Positions 1-12,282 of a stretch of DNA of 50,041 nucleotides are shown here, piece after piece (the first letter of the stretch is position 1; each line of letters starts with the position of its first letter). The DNA is taken from positions 1-50,041 of the forward strand of contig CAMDCE010000037.1 of assembly GCA_945889625.1 (NCBI GenBank), given 5' to 3'. The notes under the pieces were generated by a model. It saw only the letters and a list, made by a program, of their open reading frames with translations. It ran no database searches and was not told the DNA's origin. Made by a program: the position numbers and the translations under genes. Source of the DNA: Asaia bogorensis (GTDB lineage: Bacteria; Pseudomonadota; Alphaproteobacteria; Reyranellales; Reyranellaceae).

Positions 1-563
1 GCATCAAAATTGGCCTGCAACTCAGTTTCGGCGGGCACCAGTTTGCAAAGCGCCCGCGGTTCAACAGGAAGAACATGGCCGACAGAGGCTCCTAACGCCG
101 TATCTGGCAGTTGGTGCCGCTCAATGTAGGTCCACCGGCTTCGGTTGTGCTCGATCGCGCCATTCGGAAAATCGAGCAAGCCGTGCAGTAGCGCTGCTCG
201 CGGAATCGTAACCTCGCGCCCTTTTGCCGTCCGGCCCGTCACTTGCGCCCCGGGTGCCATGAGCTGCGACCGAACCCGTTTTTCCAGGCGAGTCCGCGTC
301 TTAGCCAGCAAGCGCGGCACAGCCTCCTGCGGGTACCGCTCCCGTGCCGACTCAGCGATGCCGCGGATCAAGCTGGACACACCTTCCGGCGACCAATTGC
401 CAAACGGGCCAGCCAGGACCCTCTGTCTAGCAGCTTCCGCGAGCAGGTTGATCAACGGCAGACGCCCGGACCCACCCCGCGCGATCCACAAGACCCGACC
501 GTAAACACGGACTAGAGTCGGCGCAGCCTGGTGCGCCAATTCCTCGAGCGTTTGTACTTTCAT
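1..563 (-). CDS. Unrecognised protein, 3' end cut off by the window edge
   Basis: Reading the minus strand from an ATG at 563 gives 187 sense codons with no stop before base 1, so this is the N-terminal part of a longer protein. It begins MKVQTLEELAHQAAPTLVRV and looks soluble: no signal peptide or membrane segment. It has a basic, Arg-rich middle (RLLAKTRTRLEKRVRSQ, about residues 83-99) and a charged stretch near residue 143 (IEHNRSRWTYIERHQ). No Shine-Dalgarno stands out before the ATG. I recognise no domain. Codon use is less strictly GC-ending than in the housekeeping genes to the right, which hints at an accessory gene. Overlapping plus-strand frames at 145-504 and 243-515 are treated as shadows. 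Confidence 0.55.
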   Translation of the reverse strand, partial: MKVQTLEELAHQAAPTLVRVYGRVLWIARGGSGRLPLINLLAEAARQRVLAGPFGNWSPEGVSSLIRGIAESARERYPQEAVPRLLAKTRTRLEKRVRSQLMAPGAQVTGRTAKGREVTIPRAALLHGLLDFPNGAIEHNRSRWTYIERHQLPDTALGASVGHVLPVEPRALCKLVPAETELQANFD

Positions 564-936
564 GGCCGCATGACCCAAGCCGCATGAAGGGAGGAAGGCG
601 CGGCGGTCACTGCATGCGGTCAGCGATTGTCAGCCCGTCGGCCTAGCCGCGCCTTTGCAAGCCTACCAAGCATTCCCTGTGGGTAGCTCTAAGGCAGCAA
701 TTCGCTCTCTCGGTCCGTTTCGCCGAGCGAATCTGACCAACCCAATGGCCGCTCAAAAGCAGGGACAGCGTTAGGGACAAAATAGTCCGGTCGCGAAATC
801 CGATTCTGTTCACAAGGGGTTAGCAGGAAGCCCTTGAAGATCGAATAGCTTGGACATCGCCGGCGCTCCCGAGTTTCATGCCCGCCTTATAGGCGAGAAG
901 CTCGCCTTATAGGCGAGCCTATCGAGTGGAGGAAAC
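564..936. other. Intergenic spacer between divergent genes
   Basis: About 370 bases without a supportable gene. It separates the minus-strand gene at the left edge from the plus-strand SDR gene and so should hold promoters for both. It is less GC-rich than the flanking core genes. Apart from the two palindromes at its right end (listed separately) I see no recognisable RNA gene, terminator or mobile-element end. Confidence 0.5.
881..917. promoter_or_regulatory. Two tandem palindromes, probable operator pair
   Basis: Two 17-base palindromes lie exactly 20 bases apart. The right copy (901-917) reads CTCGCCTTATAGGCGAG, with perfect 6-base arms around TTATA. The left copy (881-897) differs only in its second base. 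A 20-base period places both on the same face of the helix. The TATAGG inside the right copy could also serve as a -10 element. The gene's ribosome site (GGAGG, 928-932) and ATG (937) follow closely, so a protein bound here would block transcription of the SDR-MFS-FrnE genes. The regulator is unknown. The sites do not resemble the palindrome in front of the downstream TetR gene. Confidence 0.55.
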
Positions 937-1701
937 ATGGACCTGGGTCTCAAGGGCAAGCGTGTATTGGTCACCGGCGGCACCAGGAGCATCGGCCGCG
1001 CCATCGTCGATGCCTTCGTGGCGGAAGGCGCCGTTGTCGGTTTCTGCGCCCGCGATGCCAAGCTCGTGAAGCAGCGCGAGGCCGAGTGGCAAGGCAAGCA
1101 GGCGCGCGTGCAAGGCGTCGCGCTAGACGTCACCGACGATCCGGCCCTCAAGAAATGGATCGATAGCTTTGCCGCCGAAGGAGGCATCGACCATTTCGTG
1201 GCCAACGTCAGCGCGCTCAGCATCGAGGACACCGAAGAGAGCTGGCGCAGGAGCATCGAGGTCGACCTGGTGTCGACCGTGAATTCCGTGCGCCATGTCC
1301 GCCCGCACATCGAGAAGAGCGGCGCCGGCGCCACGCTGACGATCATCGGCACGGTGTCGCTGGTCGAGGTCGCCGGCGGCCCGACCCAGCCCTATCGCTC
1401 GGTCAAGGCGGCGCTGGTGCCGCTGGTGAAGTCGCTGGCCGTCGACCTCGCGTCCAAGGGCATCCGAGCCAACATGGTATCGCCCGGCACGATCCTCGAG
1501 GACGGCAACAGCTGGGGCCGCCAGCGCGATGCCGGCAGCGAACGCTACAAGCGGGCGCTGGCACGCAACCCCACGGGACGCATGGGCACGCCCCAGGAGA
1601 TCGCCAGTGCGGTCGTGTTCCTGGCCGGTTCGCCGGCCTCGTTCGTGAGCGGCATCAACATGGTGGTTGATGGCGCCATTACGGTACGGGTGCAGTACTG
1701 A
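937..1701 (+). CDS. SDR-family NAD(P)-dependent oxidoreductase
   Basis: A 254-residue classical short-chain dehydrogenase/reductase, cytoplasmic. The Rossmann nucleotide-binding motif TGGTRSIG is at residues 13-20. The catalytic set is Ser141, Tyr153 and Lys157 (YRSVK). The usual NNAG structural motif is replaced by NVSA at 90-93, a modest deviation. The start is fixed by GGAGG at 928-932. The MFS gene begins five bases after the stop, so the two are almost certainly cotranscribed. Substrate cannot be told from sequence. The neighbouring exporter-like MFS and FrnE-type protein suggest detoxification or turnover of a small organic compound. Family assignment is safe; role is inference. Confidence 0.9.
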   Translation: MDLGLKGKRVLVTGGTRSIGRAIVDAFVAEGAVVGFCARDAKLVKQREAEWQGKQARVQGVALDVTDDPALKKWIDSFAAEGGIDHFVANVSALSIEDTEESWRRSIEVDLVSTVNSVRHVRPHIEKSGAGATLTIIGTVSLVEVAGGPTQPYRSVKAALVPLVKSLAVDLASKGIRANMVSPGTILEDGNSWGRQRDAGSERYKRALARNPTGRMGTPQEIASAVVFLAGSPASFVSGINMVVDGAITVRVQY

Positions 1702-1706
1702 GCGTC

Positions 1707-2900
1707 ATGCCGCGTACGCCCTGGCCACTGGTCGCCTTGCTGGTCGCCGCCGGCATCGTGGCGGCGTTCCATGTCGGAAAAGTGCCGCCCTCGATTCCCT
1801 CGATCCGCGAGGAGCTCGGCGCCAGCTTGCGTGAGGCCGGCTGGATCCTGTCCACGGTCAACCTGATCACGGCTCTGAGCGGCATGGCGATCGCGCTGAC
1901 CGCCGACCGGCTCGGCCATCGCCGGCTGGTCCTGTTCGGAACCGCGCTTTGCGTCGTGGCAAGCGGGTTCGGGGCCTTCGTCGGCAATGTCGATACGCTG
2001 CTGGTTGCGCGGGTTTTCGAGGGCCTGGGTTTCATCGCCGTCGTGGTCGCCCTGCCGACCCTGATCCTGCGCATCGCCCAGCCTGCCGACCAGCGGCTGG
2101 CGATGACGTTCTGGACGTCCTACATGCCGGCCGGCGCGGGCACGATGATGTTGATCGCGGCGGTCGTGCTTCCCGGCACGTCGTGGCGCATCGCCTGGCT
2201 GGTCGCTTCCGGTGCCTCTGCCGTCATGCTGGCGGCCCTGCTGCTGCGCGCCCTGCGTCGACACGAACTCGACCGGCAGCCGGTGAAGCGACGACCGGTC
2301 CTGCATGAGATGGCAGAGGTTGCGAGCAGCAGCGGACCACTGGCGATCGCGATCTGCTTCGGCGCCTACGCGTGCTGCTGGTTCGCTGTCATCGGCTTCC
2401 TCCCCACTCTGCAGATCGAGCGCCTGGGGCTCAGCACCTCGACCGCCGCCATCGTCACGGCGGTCATCACCTTCATCAATGTCGGAGGCAACCTCGCGGC
2501 CGGCTGGCTGATGCGGCATGGCTTGACGCGCGTGGTCGTGATCGTGGGTTCTGCGGTATCGATGGCGTTCTGCGCCGCCGGCATCTTCGTTGACGGCGTG
2601 CCTGACCTGTGGCGGCTGATCCTGGCGGGCGTTTATTCCGCCGTTATCGGTGTCATACCCGCCGCCCTGTTCACGGCGCTCCCGGTCCACGCGCCGCGCC
2701 CCGAACTGGTGAGCGCCTCCACGGGACTGCTGATGCAGGGCTCTGCCATGGGCTCGGTGATCGGTCCGCCGATCACCGCCGCACTGGTGTCTACCGGCGG
2801 TTGGCCTGCCGCTGCATGGCTGACATCTACGGCTTTGGCGGTCGCCGCCGGAGCCGGCGCCTTCCTGCACTGGCGTGAAAAGCGTAAGCTCGCCGCATGA
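1707..2900 (+). CDS. MFS transporter
   Basis: A 397-residue polytopic membrane protein with about 12 hydrophobic segments, typical of the major facilitator superfamily. The conserved loop between helices 2 and 3 is visible as ADRLGHRR at about 66-73. The overall look is of the CynX/NimT or drug-efflux type rather than a sugar porter. The stop codon overlaps the ATG of the next gene (ATGA at 2897-2900), which implies translational coupling to the FrnE-like protein. Substrate and direction are unknown. Its position between an oxidoreductase and a TetR-controlled gene favours export or uptake of the compound the SDR acts on. Confidence 0.85.
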   Translation: MPRTPWPLVALLVAAGIVAAFHVGKVPPSIPSIREELGASLREAGWILSTVNLITALSGMAIALTADRLGHRRLVLFGTALCVVASGFGAFVGNVDTLLVARVFEGLGFIAVVVALPTLILRIAQPADQRLAMTFWTSYMPAGAGTMMLIAAVVLPGTSWRIAWLVASGASAVMLAALLLRALRRHELDRQPVKRRPVLHEMAEVASSSGPLAIAICFGAYACCWFAVIGFLPTLQIERLGLSTSTAAIVTAVITFINVGGNLAAGWLMRHGLTRVVVIVGSAVSMAFCAAGIFVDGVPDLWRLILAGVYSAVIGVIPAALFTALPVHAPRPELVSASTGLLMQGSAMGSVIGPPITAALVSTGGWPAAAWLTSTALAVAAGAGAFLHWREKRKLAA

Positions 2901-3556
2901 TTTACGTCGATATCGTCTCTGACACCATCTGCCCCTGGTGCTACATCGGCAAACGCCGTTTCGAGCGCGCGCTCGATCTCAGCGGCCGCAACGACGTGGC
3001 GATTTCCTGGCGGCCGTTCCAGCTCAACCCCGACATGCCACCCGAAGGCATGACACGCGACGACTACGTCCGGGCCAAATTCGGCGGCGGCGACCGGCCG
3101 CGCCAGATCTACCAGGCGATCGCCGAGAGCGGGCGCGAGGCCGGCATCGAGTTCCAGTTCTCGCGCATAAGGCGCACGCCCAACACCGTGCTGTCGCACC
3201 GGTTGGTCCATTGGAGCGCCAAGAACGAGCGCCAGGACGAGGTCGTGGCCGAGCTGTTCAAGGCCTACTTCGAGCAAGGCCTCGACATCGGCGACCTCGA
3301 CGTCCTGGTGGAATGCGGCCTGCGGGCCGGCCTCGAGGATCTGCGTACGCGCCGTTATTTGATGAGTGACGAGGGCCGGCAGGAAGTCGTGGCCTCCGAT
3401 GTCTATGCTCGCCGCCTCGGCATCAACGGCGTGCCCTGCTTCATCGTCAACCGCAAATACGCCGTTTCCGGCGCCCAGCCGCCGTCGGCCTTCGTCGAGG
3501 TCTTCAATCTCGCCGAACGCGACGCCGCCACCAGCGCGGCGCAATCGACCGCCTGA
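2897..3556 (+). CDS. DsbA-family oxidoreductase, FrnE-like
   Basis: A 219-residue protein with a DsbA-type thioredoxin fold. The active-site CPWC is at residues 12-15 within ICPWCYIGKRR, the signature of the FrnE group. The cis-proline loop is GVP at 178-180. There is no signal peptide, so it is cytoplasmic, unlike true periplasmic DsbA. FrnE-like proteins act as thiol-disulfide oxidoreductases or glutathione-S-transferase-like isomerases in polyketide and stress contexts; which applies here is unknown. The gene overlaps the MFS gene by four bases and is the third member of the cassette. Confidence 0.85.
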   Translation: MIYVDIVSDTICPWCYIGKRRFERALDLSGRNDVAISWRPFQLNPDMPPEGMTRDDYVRAKFGGGDRPRQIYQAIAESGREAGIEFQFSRIRRTPNTVLSHRLVHWSAKNERQDEVVAELFKAYFEQGLDIGDLDVLVECGLRAGLEDLRTRRYLMSDEGRQEVVASDVYARRLGINGVPCFIVNRKYAVSGAQPPSAFVEVFNLAERDAATSAAQSTA

Positions 3557-3561
3557 GGCCT

Positions 3562-3583
3562 TCATATGATGATCAGCATATGA
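3562..3583. promoter_or_regulatory. 22-bp palindromic operator, probable TetR site
   Basis: A 22-base palindrome centred at 3572/3573 has TCATATG at its left end and CATATGA at its right; 10 of 11 base pairs match. It begins six bases after the FrnE stop codon and ends 18 bases before the TetR start. Size, symmetry and position are typical of an autoregulated TetR-family operator. The surrounding 40 bases are strongly AT-rich compared with the rest of the window, as expected for a promoter. No Shine-Dalgarno precedes the TetR ATG at 3602, so the transcript may be nearly leaderless. Confidence 0.6.
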
Positions 3584-4091
3584 TATGTTGATTGTCATAA
3601 AATGCCCCCAAACCCCACCCGCAAGGCCCTGACCCGGACTGAAATCTTCGGCCATGCCGGCCGCCTGTTCCGGCTGCGCGGCTATGCCGGCACCAACATC
3701 GACGACATCATGCTGGCCGCCGGCCTGACCCGTGGCGCCTTCTATGCGCATTTCAAGTCGAAGGACGACCTGTTCGCCGAGGTGGTGCGGGCCGGGGACG
3801 GCCTGCTGACGCGCCTGCGGGCCCCCGGCAGCGATGTGCTGAAGGTGCTCGACATCTATCTCGCCAAGGACAATCTCGCGGCCAATGCGCTGCTCTGTAC
3901 GCTGGCGGCCTTGCCGGGCGACGTCGCCCGCGCGTCCCTGCCCGCCCAGCTCGCCTATGCCAACGGGCTGTACAGCCTGATCGCCGAGCTGGCGCGCGGC
4001 CGCAAACGCAAGCTCGATGCCGATGCCACAGCGGCGGCAATCCTGGCAATCGGGGCAATCGGCCTGGCGCGCGCCAGCGGCGACCGGCGGC

Positions 4092-7648
<3,557 letters not shown>

Positions 7649-7649
<1 letters not shown>

Positions 7650-7918
7650 TAGAACCTCACGCGAAAAGCCATCAGGCGTCGCAGCACTGGCGTATCGGCC
7701 TCTACCGGAACCTCCTCCTTGCCGCTGACCCAGTCGAAGATGTCGTTGTCGCCGACATCGAGCAGTCGTTCGTACTGGTCGAGTTCGGCTGCTCCAAACG
7801 AGCCGATATGGGCGCGCGCGAACTGGCCAAGGAGAATGTCGTTCTCCTTGTTGCCGCGATAGACGCTGCGATAGAGCAACCGCCGCCGCCGCGTCTCCAG
7901 GTCCGTGCCGTCGTCCAT
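7649..7918 (-). CDS. sdhE: FAD assembly factor SdhE
   Basis: A small acidic protein of 89 residues (DUF339/SdhE/Sdh5 family) that promotes covalent attachment of FAD to the succinate dehydrogenase flavoprotein SdhA. The diagnostic RGxxExD motif is present as RGNKEND. The reading frame extends upstream to a TTG at 7942, but the ATG at 7918 gives the family's normal length and has a purine-rich GGGAAAAG just before it, so I chose it. It is the first gene of an sdhE-mfd pair transcribed away from recG. The pairing with mfd is a positional habit in Alphaproteobacteria, not a functional link I can demonstrate. Confidence 0.9.
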
Positions 7919-8000
7919 CTTTTCCCGCTCAGTTTTCCCCAAGGGGGCCCGAAAAAGGGGCGTAGCATATAGGCGGCAGCAGTGGCCAAGTCACGGGGTG

Positions 8001-10082
8001 ATGCGCCCGCAGAGCCTGACGCCCCTTTTCGCCCAGGTCACATCGCTGCCCGGAATCGGGCCGCGGCTGGGCAAGCTTGTCGAAAAGCTGACAGGGCCGC
8101 TGGTCGTCGACCTGCTGTGGCATCTGCCCTTCGCGCTGGTCGACCGTCGCAATGCCCCTGAGGTGGCCAATGCCAAGGCGGGCGAGGTCGCCACGCTCAC
8201 CGTGACGGTCGAGGAGCATCTGGTGCCGCACAACCCGCGCCAGCCCTATCGCGTGTGGTGCAGCGACGAGACCGGCCGGCTCTGCCTCACCTACTTCAAC
8301 GGCCGCGAGGACTATCTCAAGAAGCTCCTGCCGGTCGGTGAAATCCGGGTGATCAGCGGGCGGATCGAGCTCTACCAGGGCGAAGTGCAGATGACGCACC
8401 CCGACCATGTCGTGCCGCTCGACCAGCGCGACTCCATCCTGCGGGTCGAGCCGGTCTACGGCCTCACCGCGGGCCTCACCCAGCGGCCGGTGCAGAAGGC
8501 GATCGCCGCTGCCGTCGAGCGCGCACCCGTGCTGACCGAGTGGCAGGACGCGGCCTATCTCGCCCGCCAGCGCTGGACCGACTGGAAGTCCTCGCTCGCC
8601 GGCGCGCACGCGCCCGCCGAGGAGGCCGATCTTTCGCCGCTGCATCCGGCGCGGGCTCGGCTGGCCTTCGACGAACTCTTGGCAAGCCAACTCGCCATCG
8701 CGCTGGTGCGCCATCACAACCGCACCCTGGCCGGACGCGCCACCAAGGGCGACCGCCGCCTGCACAAAGCGGCCCTCGGCGCCTTGCCGTTCGAACTCAC
8801 GGCCAGCCAGAAAGCGGCGGTCGAGGAGATCGCGGCCGACATGGCCAAGCCCGAGCGCATGGTGCGGCTGCTGCAGGGCGATGTTGGCAGTGGCAAGACC
8901 CTGGTCGCTTTCCTCGCCATGCTGACCGCCGTCGAAGCCGGTGCGCAGGCGGCCCTCATGGCTCCGACCGAGCTTCTGGCCCGCCAGCACTACGCCACGA
9001 TCGCGCCGCTCGCCGAAGTAGCCGGTGTCAAGTTGGTGTTGCTGACCGGCCGCGACGGCCAGCGCCAGAAGAAGGAGACGCTGAAGGGCCTGGCTGACGG
9101 CTCCATCCAGCTCGCCGTCGGCACGCATGCGCTGGTGCAAGAGGATGTCGAGTTCGCCGACCTGGCGCTCGCCGTGGTCGACGAGCAGCACCGCTTCGGC
9201 GTGCATCAGCGAATGGCGCTCAGCTCGAAGAGCCAGGCCGTCGATCTCCTGGTTATGACCGCCACGCCCATCCCGCGCACTCTCATGCTGGCAGCCTACG
9301 GCGACCTGGATGTCTCCAAGCTCACCGAAAAACCGGCCGGCCGCCAGCCGATCGACACCCGTACCATCCCGTTGGAGCGCATCAACGAGGTGGTCGATGC
9401 CACGGGCCGCATGCTGGGCACCGGCTCTCGGATCTACTGGGTCTGTCCCCTGATCGAGGAGTCGGAGGAGGTCGACCTCGCCAATACGGAAGAACGCTTC
9501 CGGCTGCTGAGCGCGCGCTTTCCGGGAAAGGTCGGGCTGCTGCATGGCCGTCTCAAGGGCGCCGAACGCGAGGCCACGATGGCGGCGTTCGCCGAAGGGA
9601 GGCTGTCGATCCTGGTCGCCACGACGGTGATCGAGGTCGGCGTCGATGTCCCCGCCGCCACCGTCATGATCATCGAGCACGCCGAGCGCTTCGGCCTGGC
9701 GCAGCTCCATCAGCTGCGCGGGCGCGTCGGACGCGGCACGGCCAAGTCAACCTGCCTGCTGCTCTACGCCCAGCCGCTCGGCGAGACCGCCAAGGCGCGG
9801 CTGGCCATCATGCGCGAGACCGAGGACGGCTTTCGCATCGCCGAGGAGGATCTGCGGCTGCGCGGCGCCGGCGAACTCCTCGGCACACGGCAAAGCGGCC
9901 TGCCCGACATGCGGCTGGCCGATCTCGCGGTCCACGCCGAGCTGCTGCAGGCCGCCCGCGACGACGCCCGGCTGGTGATCGACCGGGACCCCGACCTGAA
10001 ATCCGAGCGTGGCGCCGCCTTGCGGGCGCTGCTCTATCTCTTTCGCCGGGATGACGCCGTGCGAACGCTGCGCGCGGGTTGA
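8001..10082 (+). CDS. recG: ATP-dependent DNA helicase RecG
   Basis: A 693-residue SF2 helicase that remodels stalled replication forks and Holliday junctions; the length equals that of the E. coli enzyme. The N-terminal wedge/OB domain precedes the motor. Walker A is GDVGSGKTLVAF, the DEAH-like box is VVDEQHRFGV, then TATPIPRTLMLA, and motif VI QLRGRVGRGTAKS. The open frame extends 32 codons upstream, but the homologous protein begins at the ATG at 8001 (MRPQSLTPLF), which I use. The ribosome site is weak. It is divergent from sdhE-mfd, with an 82-base shared promoter region at 7919-8000. The gene ends about 100 bases before the convergent DUF4139 gene. Confidence 0.97.
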   Translation: MRPQSLTPLFAQVTSLPGIGPRLGKLVEKLTGPLVVDLLWHLPFALVDRRNAPEVANAKAGEVATLTVTVEEHLVPHNPRQPYRVWCSDETGRLCLTYFNGREDYLKKLLPVGEIRVISGRIELYQGEVQMTHPDHVVPLDQRDSILRVEPVYGLTAGLTQRPVQKAIAAAVERAPVLTEWQDAAYLARQRWTDWKSSLAGAHAPAEEADLSPLHPARARLAFDELLASQLAIALVRHHNRTLAGRATKGDRRLHKAALGALPFELTASQKAAVEEIAADMAKPERMVRLLQGDVGSGKTLVAFLAMLTAVEAGAQAALMAPTELLARQHYATIAPLAEVAGVKLVLLTGRDGQRQKKETLKGLADGSIQLAVGTHALVQEDVEFADLALAVVDEQHRFGVHQRMALSSKSQAVDLLVMTATPIPRTLMLAAYGDLDVSKLTEKPAGRQPIDTRTIPLERINEVVDATGRMLGTGSRIYWVCPLIEESEEVDLANTEERFRLLSARFPGKVGLLHGRLKGAEREATMAAFAEGRLSILVATTVIEVGVDVPAATVMIIEHAERFGLAQLHQLRGRVGRGTAKSTCLLLYAQPLGETAKARLAIMRETEDGFRIAEEDLRLRGAGELLGTRQSGLPDMRLADLAVHAELLQAARDDARLVIDRDPDLKSERGAALRALLYLFRRDDAVRTLRAG

Positions 10083-10093
10083 TCAGCCGCACG

Positions 10094-10167
10094 TTCTCAC
10101 CGGTTTCTCACTCGGGTGAGAAGCATATAACGCTGTTGATGCAGGCTTTTTCGTAAGTCTTTCTCAC
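10094..10167. repeat. TTCTCAC heptamer cluster with a perfect hairpin
   Basis: Between the convergent recG and DUF4139 genes the heptamer TTCTCAC occurs three times in direct orientation (10094-10100, 10105-10111, 10161-10167) and once inverted (GTGAGAA, 10116-10122). The second copy and the inverted copy form a perfect 7-bp stem with a TCGG tetraloop. No T-run follows directly, so it is not a textbook terminator. It could be a 3'-end processing or attenuation structure, or a protein-binding cluster. Confidence 0.4.
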
Positions 10168-10184
10168 TTTCCGGCCCCCACCCT

Positions 10185-12206
10185 CTACCCGAGCTGCGAG
10201 ACATAGGTCCTGAGGGCGGCACGGGCGGTCTCGACGGCCTTCTCCGCCTCGGCGCGGCGCTTGGCCAGCGCCTCGAGGTCGGTCTCCTGCTTGTCGAGGG
10301 CGGCGAGGTAGCGGCGCTGCAGATCGGAGTTGGCCGGCACGCGCGCGAGATTGTCGCGCAGCCGTGCCTGCTCCTGCACGATCTGCTGCTTCTCGGCATC
10401 GACCTGCGTCAGCCGACGCTGGGCGTCGCCGACGGCCTGCTGAAGTTGCAGCATCTTGGTGAGTGCCTCGCGGGTCTTGGCGTCGAACTCCTTGGCCTGG
10501 GCATAGACCCGGATCTGGTCGGCGGCGCCGTCGACCAGCCGCAGCTCCTGCTGCTGTGTCTGCTCCTGCGCCACCTCGATCACTTGCGTCTGGTCGCCGC
10601 CCGGCAGTTGGAACGGCAGCCGGTAGTTGCCTTCGCTGATCTCGACACCCTTGGGGTCCGGCTTGACCAGCGTCCAGCCCGGCAGGCGGCGCTGCACGAT
10701 GATCAGCTGGCGCGCCTCCTTGGCCGGGCCGCGCACGCGATAGACCGTGTTCTGGCGGACCAGCCGCGACAGGCGGAGAACGCCGTCGACGATAGTGCCG
10801 TTGGCCAGCCGGTCGGTTTGTGCAGCGTCGCGCTCGATGATGATCTTTTCGTCGAGCGCATAAGCCAGCAGGCGCGTCTCGCCGACCGGGAAGCCTGACA
10901 GGCGGGCATCGCCGACATAGGAAACGTTGTTCGCCTTGTCGCGCTCATAGATGGTGAGGATACCCGGCGGCAGGCCGGTCTCACCGTCGTTGGTGATGCG
11001 GATCGCCGCCAGCGGATTGCGCGCCGCGGTGTCGGCCTGATAGAGCGCCAGCCGCTGCGCCGGCACCTGCCGGTCGAGGATCGGGATCGAAAGCGTCCGC
11101 CCGTTGGCGACGCTCACGGCGCGCGGGAACTTGAACACGACCTGGGTTGCGGCATCGGTCGCTTCGGTCTGTTCGACTCCGCCCGCCATCGGCGGCGGGG
11201 GCGCCATGGCCGCCGTGCCGACGCTGCGCTCCTGGAAGCGATTTGCCGGCGACTGGGCGGACATCGGCGGCGGTGGCGGTGCAGCCTTGCGCATATCGGC
11301 GGTGACGCCGCCACGATCGACGCCGGGCATCAGACGTCCTGCGACCTCGACGGGGATTTCCGGCCGCGTCACGTAGTAGGCCTCGTAGAGCGCCTGATGG
11401 AAGGCGACCGGGCGGCCGGACACCAGCGTGAGCTCGATCTCCTTCCAGTCCTGGCCACTCAAATTCTCGACGGTTGCCCAGCCCTGCAGCGCCGAACGCG
11501 GCGCCGCGGCATCGCCCGGCAGGGTCAGGCGATACGAGGCCTTCCACACCGGCGCCGACACGATGTAGGCCACCCGGATCGTGCGCTTGCCCTGCCCGCG
11601 CGCCGACAGTTCGAGCGTGCGTGCTTCCTTGGCGCGATTGGCCTGGATGGCAAGCAGCGCCTGCCCGACCTTGTCGCGCAAGGCAGCATCGGTGAATTGC
11701 AGGTTCTCGGCATCCTCGAGGATGAACTGCTGCAGGCCACGATCGGTGAACAGAGTGACCCGCGTGCGCTTGGTCGTCCCTTTGCCGTCGCCGAGCGAGA
11801 TCGTGTCTTCCTCGACCGAGACCACGCGACCGGTGACCGCCTTGGTCCCACCGACCGAGATCTGCGCACCCTTGAGCGCCGCCAGCAGCGCCGCCGGCGA
11901 TTCCAGCGCGGCCTGGTCGAACGGCATGTCCTTGAAGGCCTGGGTGAGCGGCTCCTTGCCCGGCAAGCTGAGGCCGCCGACGGCGCCCTTGTCGTCGTAA
12001 ACGACCAGGCTCTTCAGGACGTCGTCGACCTGTTCGAGCGAAACCGTGAGCTTCAGCGTCGCGTCGCCGTCCACGGTAGCTTCGTATTCGAAGTACCCCA
12101 ACCCGCCCGACGACAGCATGACGCGCTTGAGCGCAAGATCCTGGGCAAGGGCCAAAGTCGGGAAGGCGAGAAGGCCCAGCAGAGCCGTTATCAGCAGATG
12201 TCGCAT
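10185..12206 (-). CDS. Exported DUF4139-domain protein
   Basis: A 673-residue protein with a clear Sec signal peptide (MRHLLITALLGLLAFPTLALAQ, cleaved near residue 22), so periplasmic or outer-membrane associated. The central part matches the DUF4139 type of beta-rich repeat protein. A Pro/Met-rich linker (two PPPP runs) sits near residues 300-345. The last 85 or so residues are a strongly predicted coiled coil (heptads rich in Gln, Ala, Arg and Leu). The frame runs on far upstream, but only the ATG at 12206 gives a signal peptide, and GGGGG lies about nine bases before it. It follows sufU on the same strand after 76 bases. Function is unknown; I see no direct link to the molybdenum genes. 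Confidence 0.8.
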   Translation of the reverse strand: MRHLLITALLGLLAFPTLALAQDLALKRVMLSSGGLGYFEYEATVDGDATLKLTVSLEQVDDVLKSLVVYDDKGAVGGLSLPGKEPLTQAFKDMPFDQAALESPAALLAALKGAQISVGGTKAVTGRVVSVEEDTISLGDGKGTTKRTRVTLFTDRGLQQFILEDAENLQFTDAALRDKVGQALLAIQANRAKEARTLELSARGQGKRTIRVAYIVSAPVWKASYRLTLPGDAAAPRSALQGWATVENLSGQDWKEIELTLVSGRPVAFHQALYEAYYVTRPEIPVEVAGRLMPGVDRGGVTADMRKAAPPPPPMSAQSPANRFQERSVGTAAMAPPPPMAGGVEQTEATDAATQVVFKFPRAVSVANGRTLSIPILDRQVPAQRLALYQADTAARNPLAAIRITNDGETGLPPGILTIYERDKANNVSYVGDARLSGFPVGETRLLAYALDEKIIIERDAAQTDRLANGTIVDGVLRLSRLVRQNTVYRVRGPAKEARQLIIVQRRLPGWTLVKPDPKGVEISEGNYRLPFQLPGGDQTQVIEVAQEQTQQQELRLVDGAADQIRVYAQAKEFDAKTREALTKMLQLQQAVGDAQRRLTQVDAEKQQIVQEQARLRDNLARVPANSDLQRRYLAALDKQETDLEALAKRRAEAEKAVETARAALRTYVSQLG

Positions 12207-12282
12207 GAAATACCCCCGGCTCGATGCACGCGAGAACCGTGAGCCGCGACTGTGACACAACCGCGGCGGCGGTGGGGTGAAT

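Noticed and set aside
7929..9710. Minus-strand 593-codon frame opposite recG
   Set aside because: RecG is complete on the plus strand and the antisense product is low complexity.
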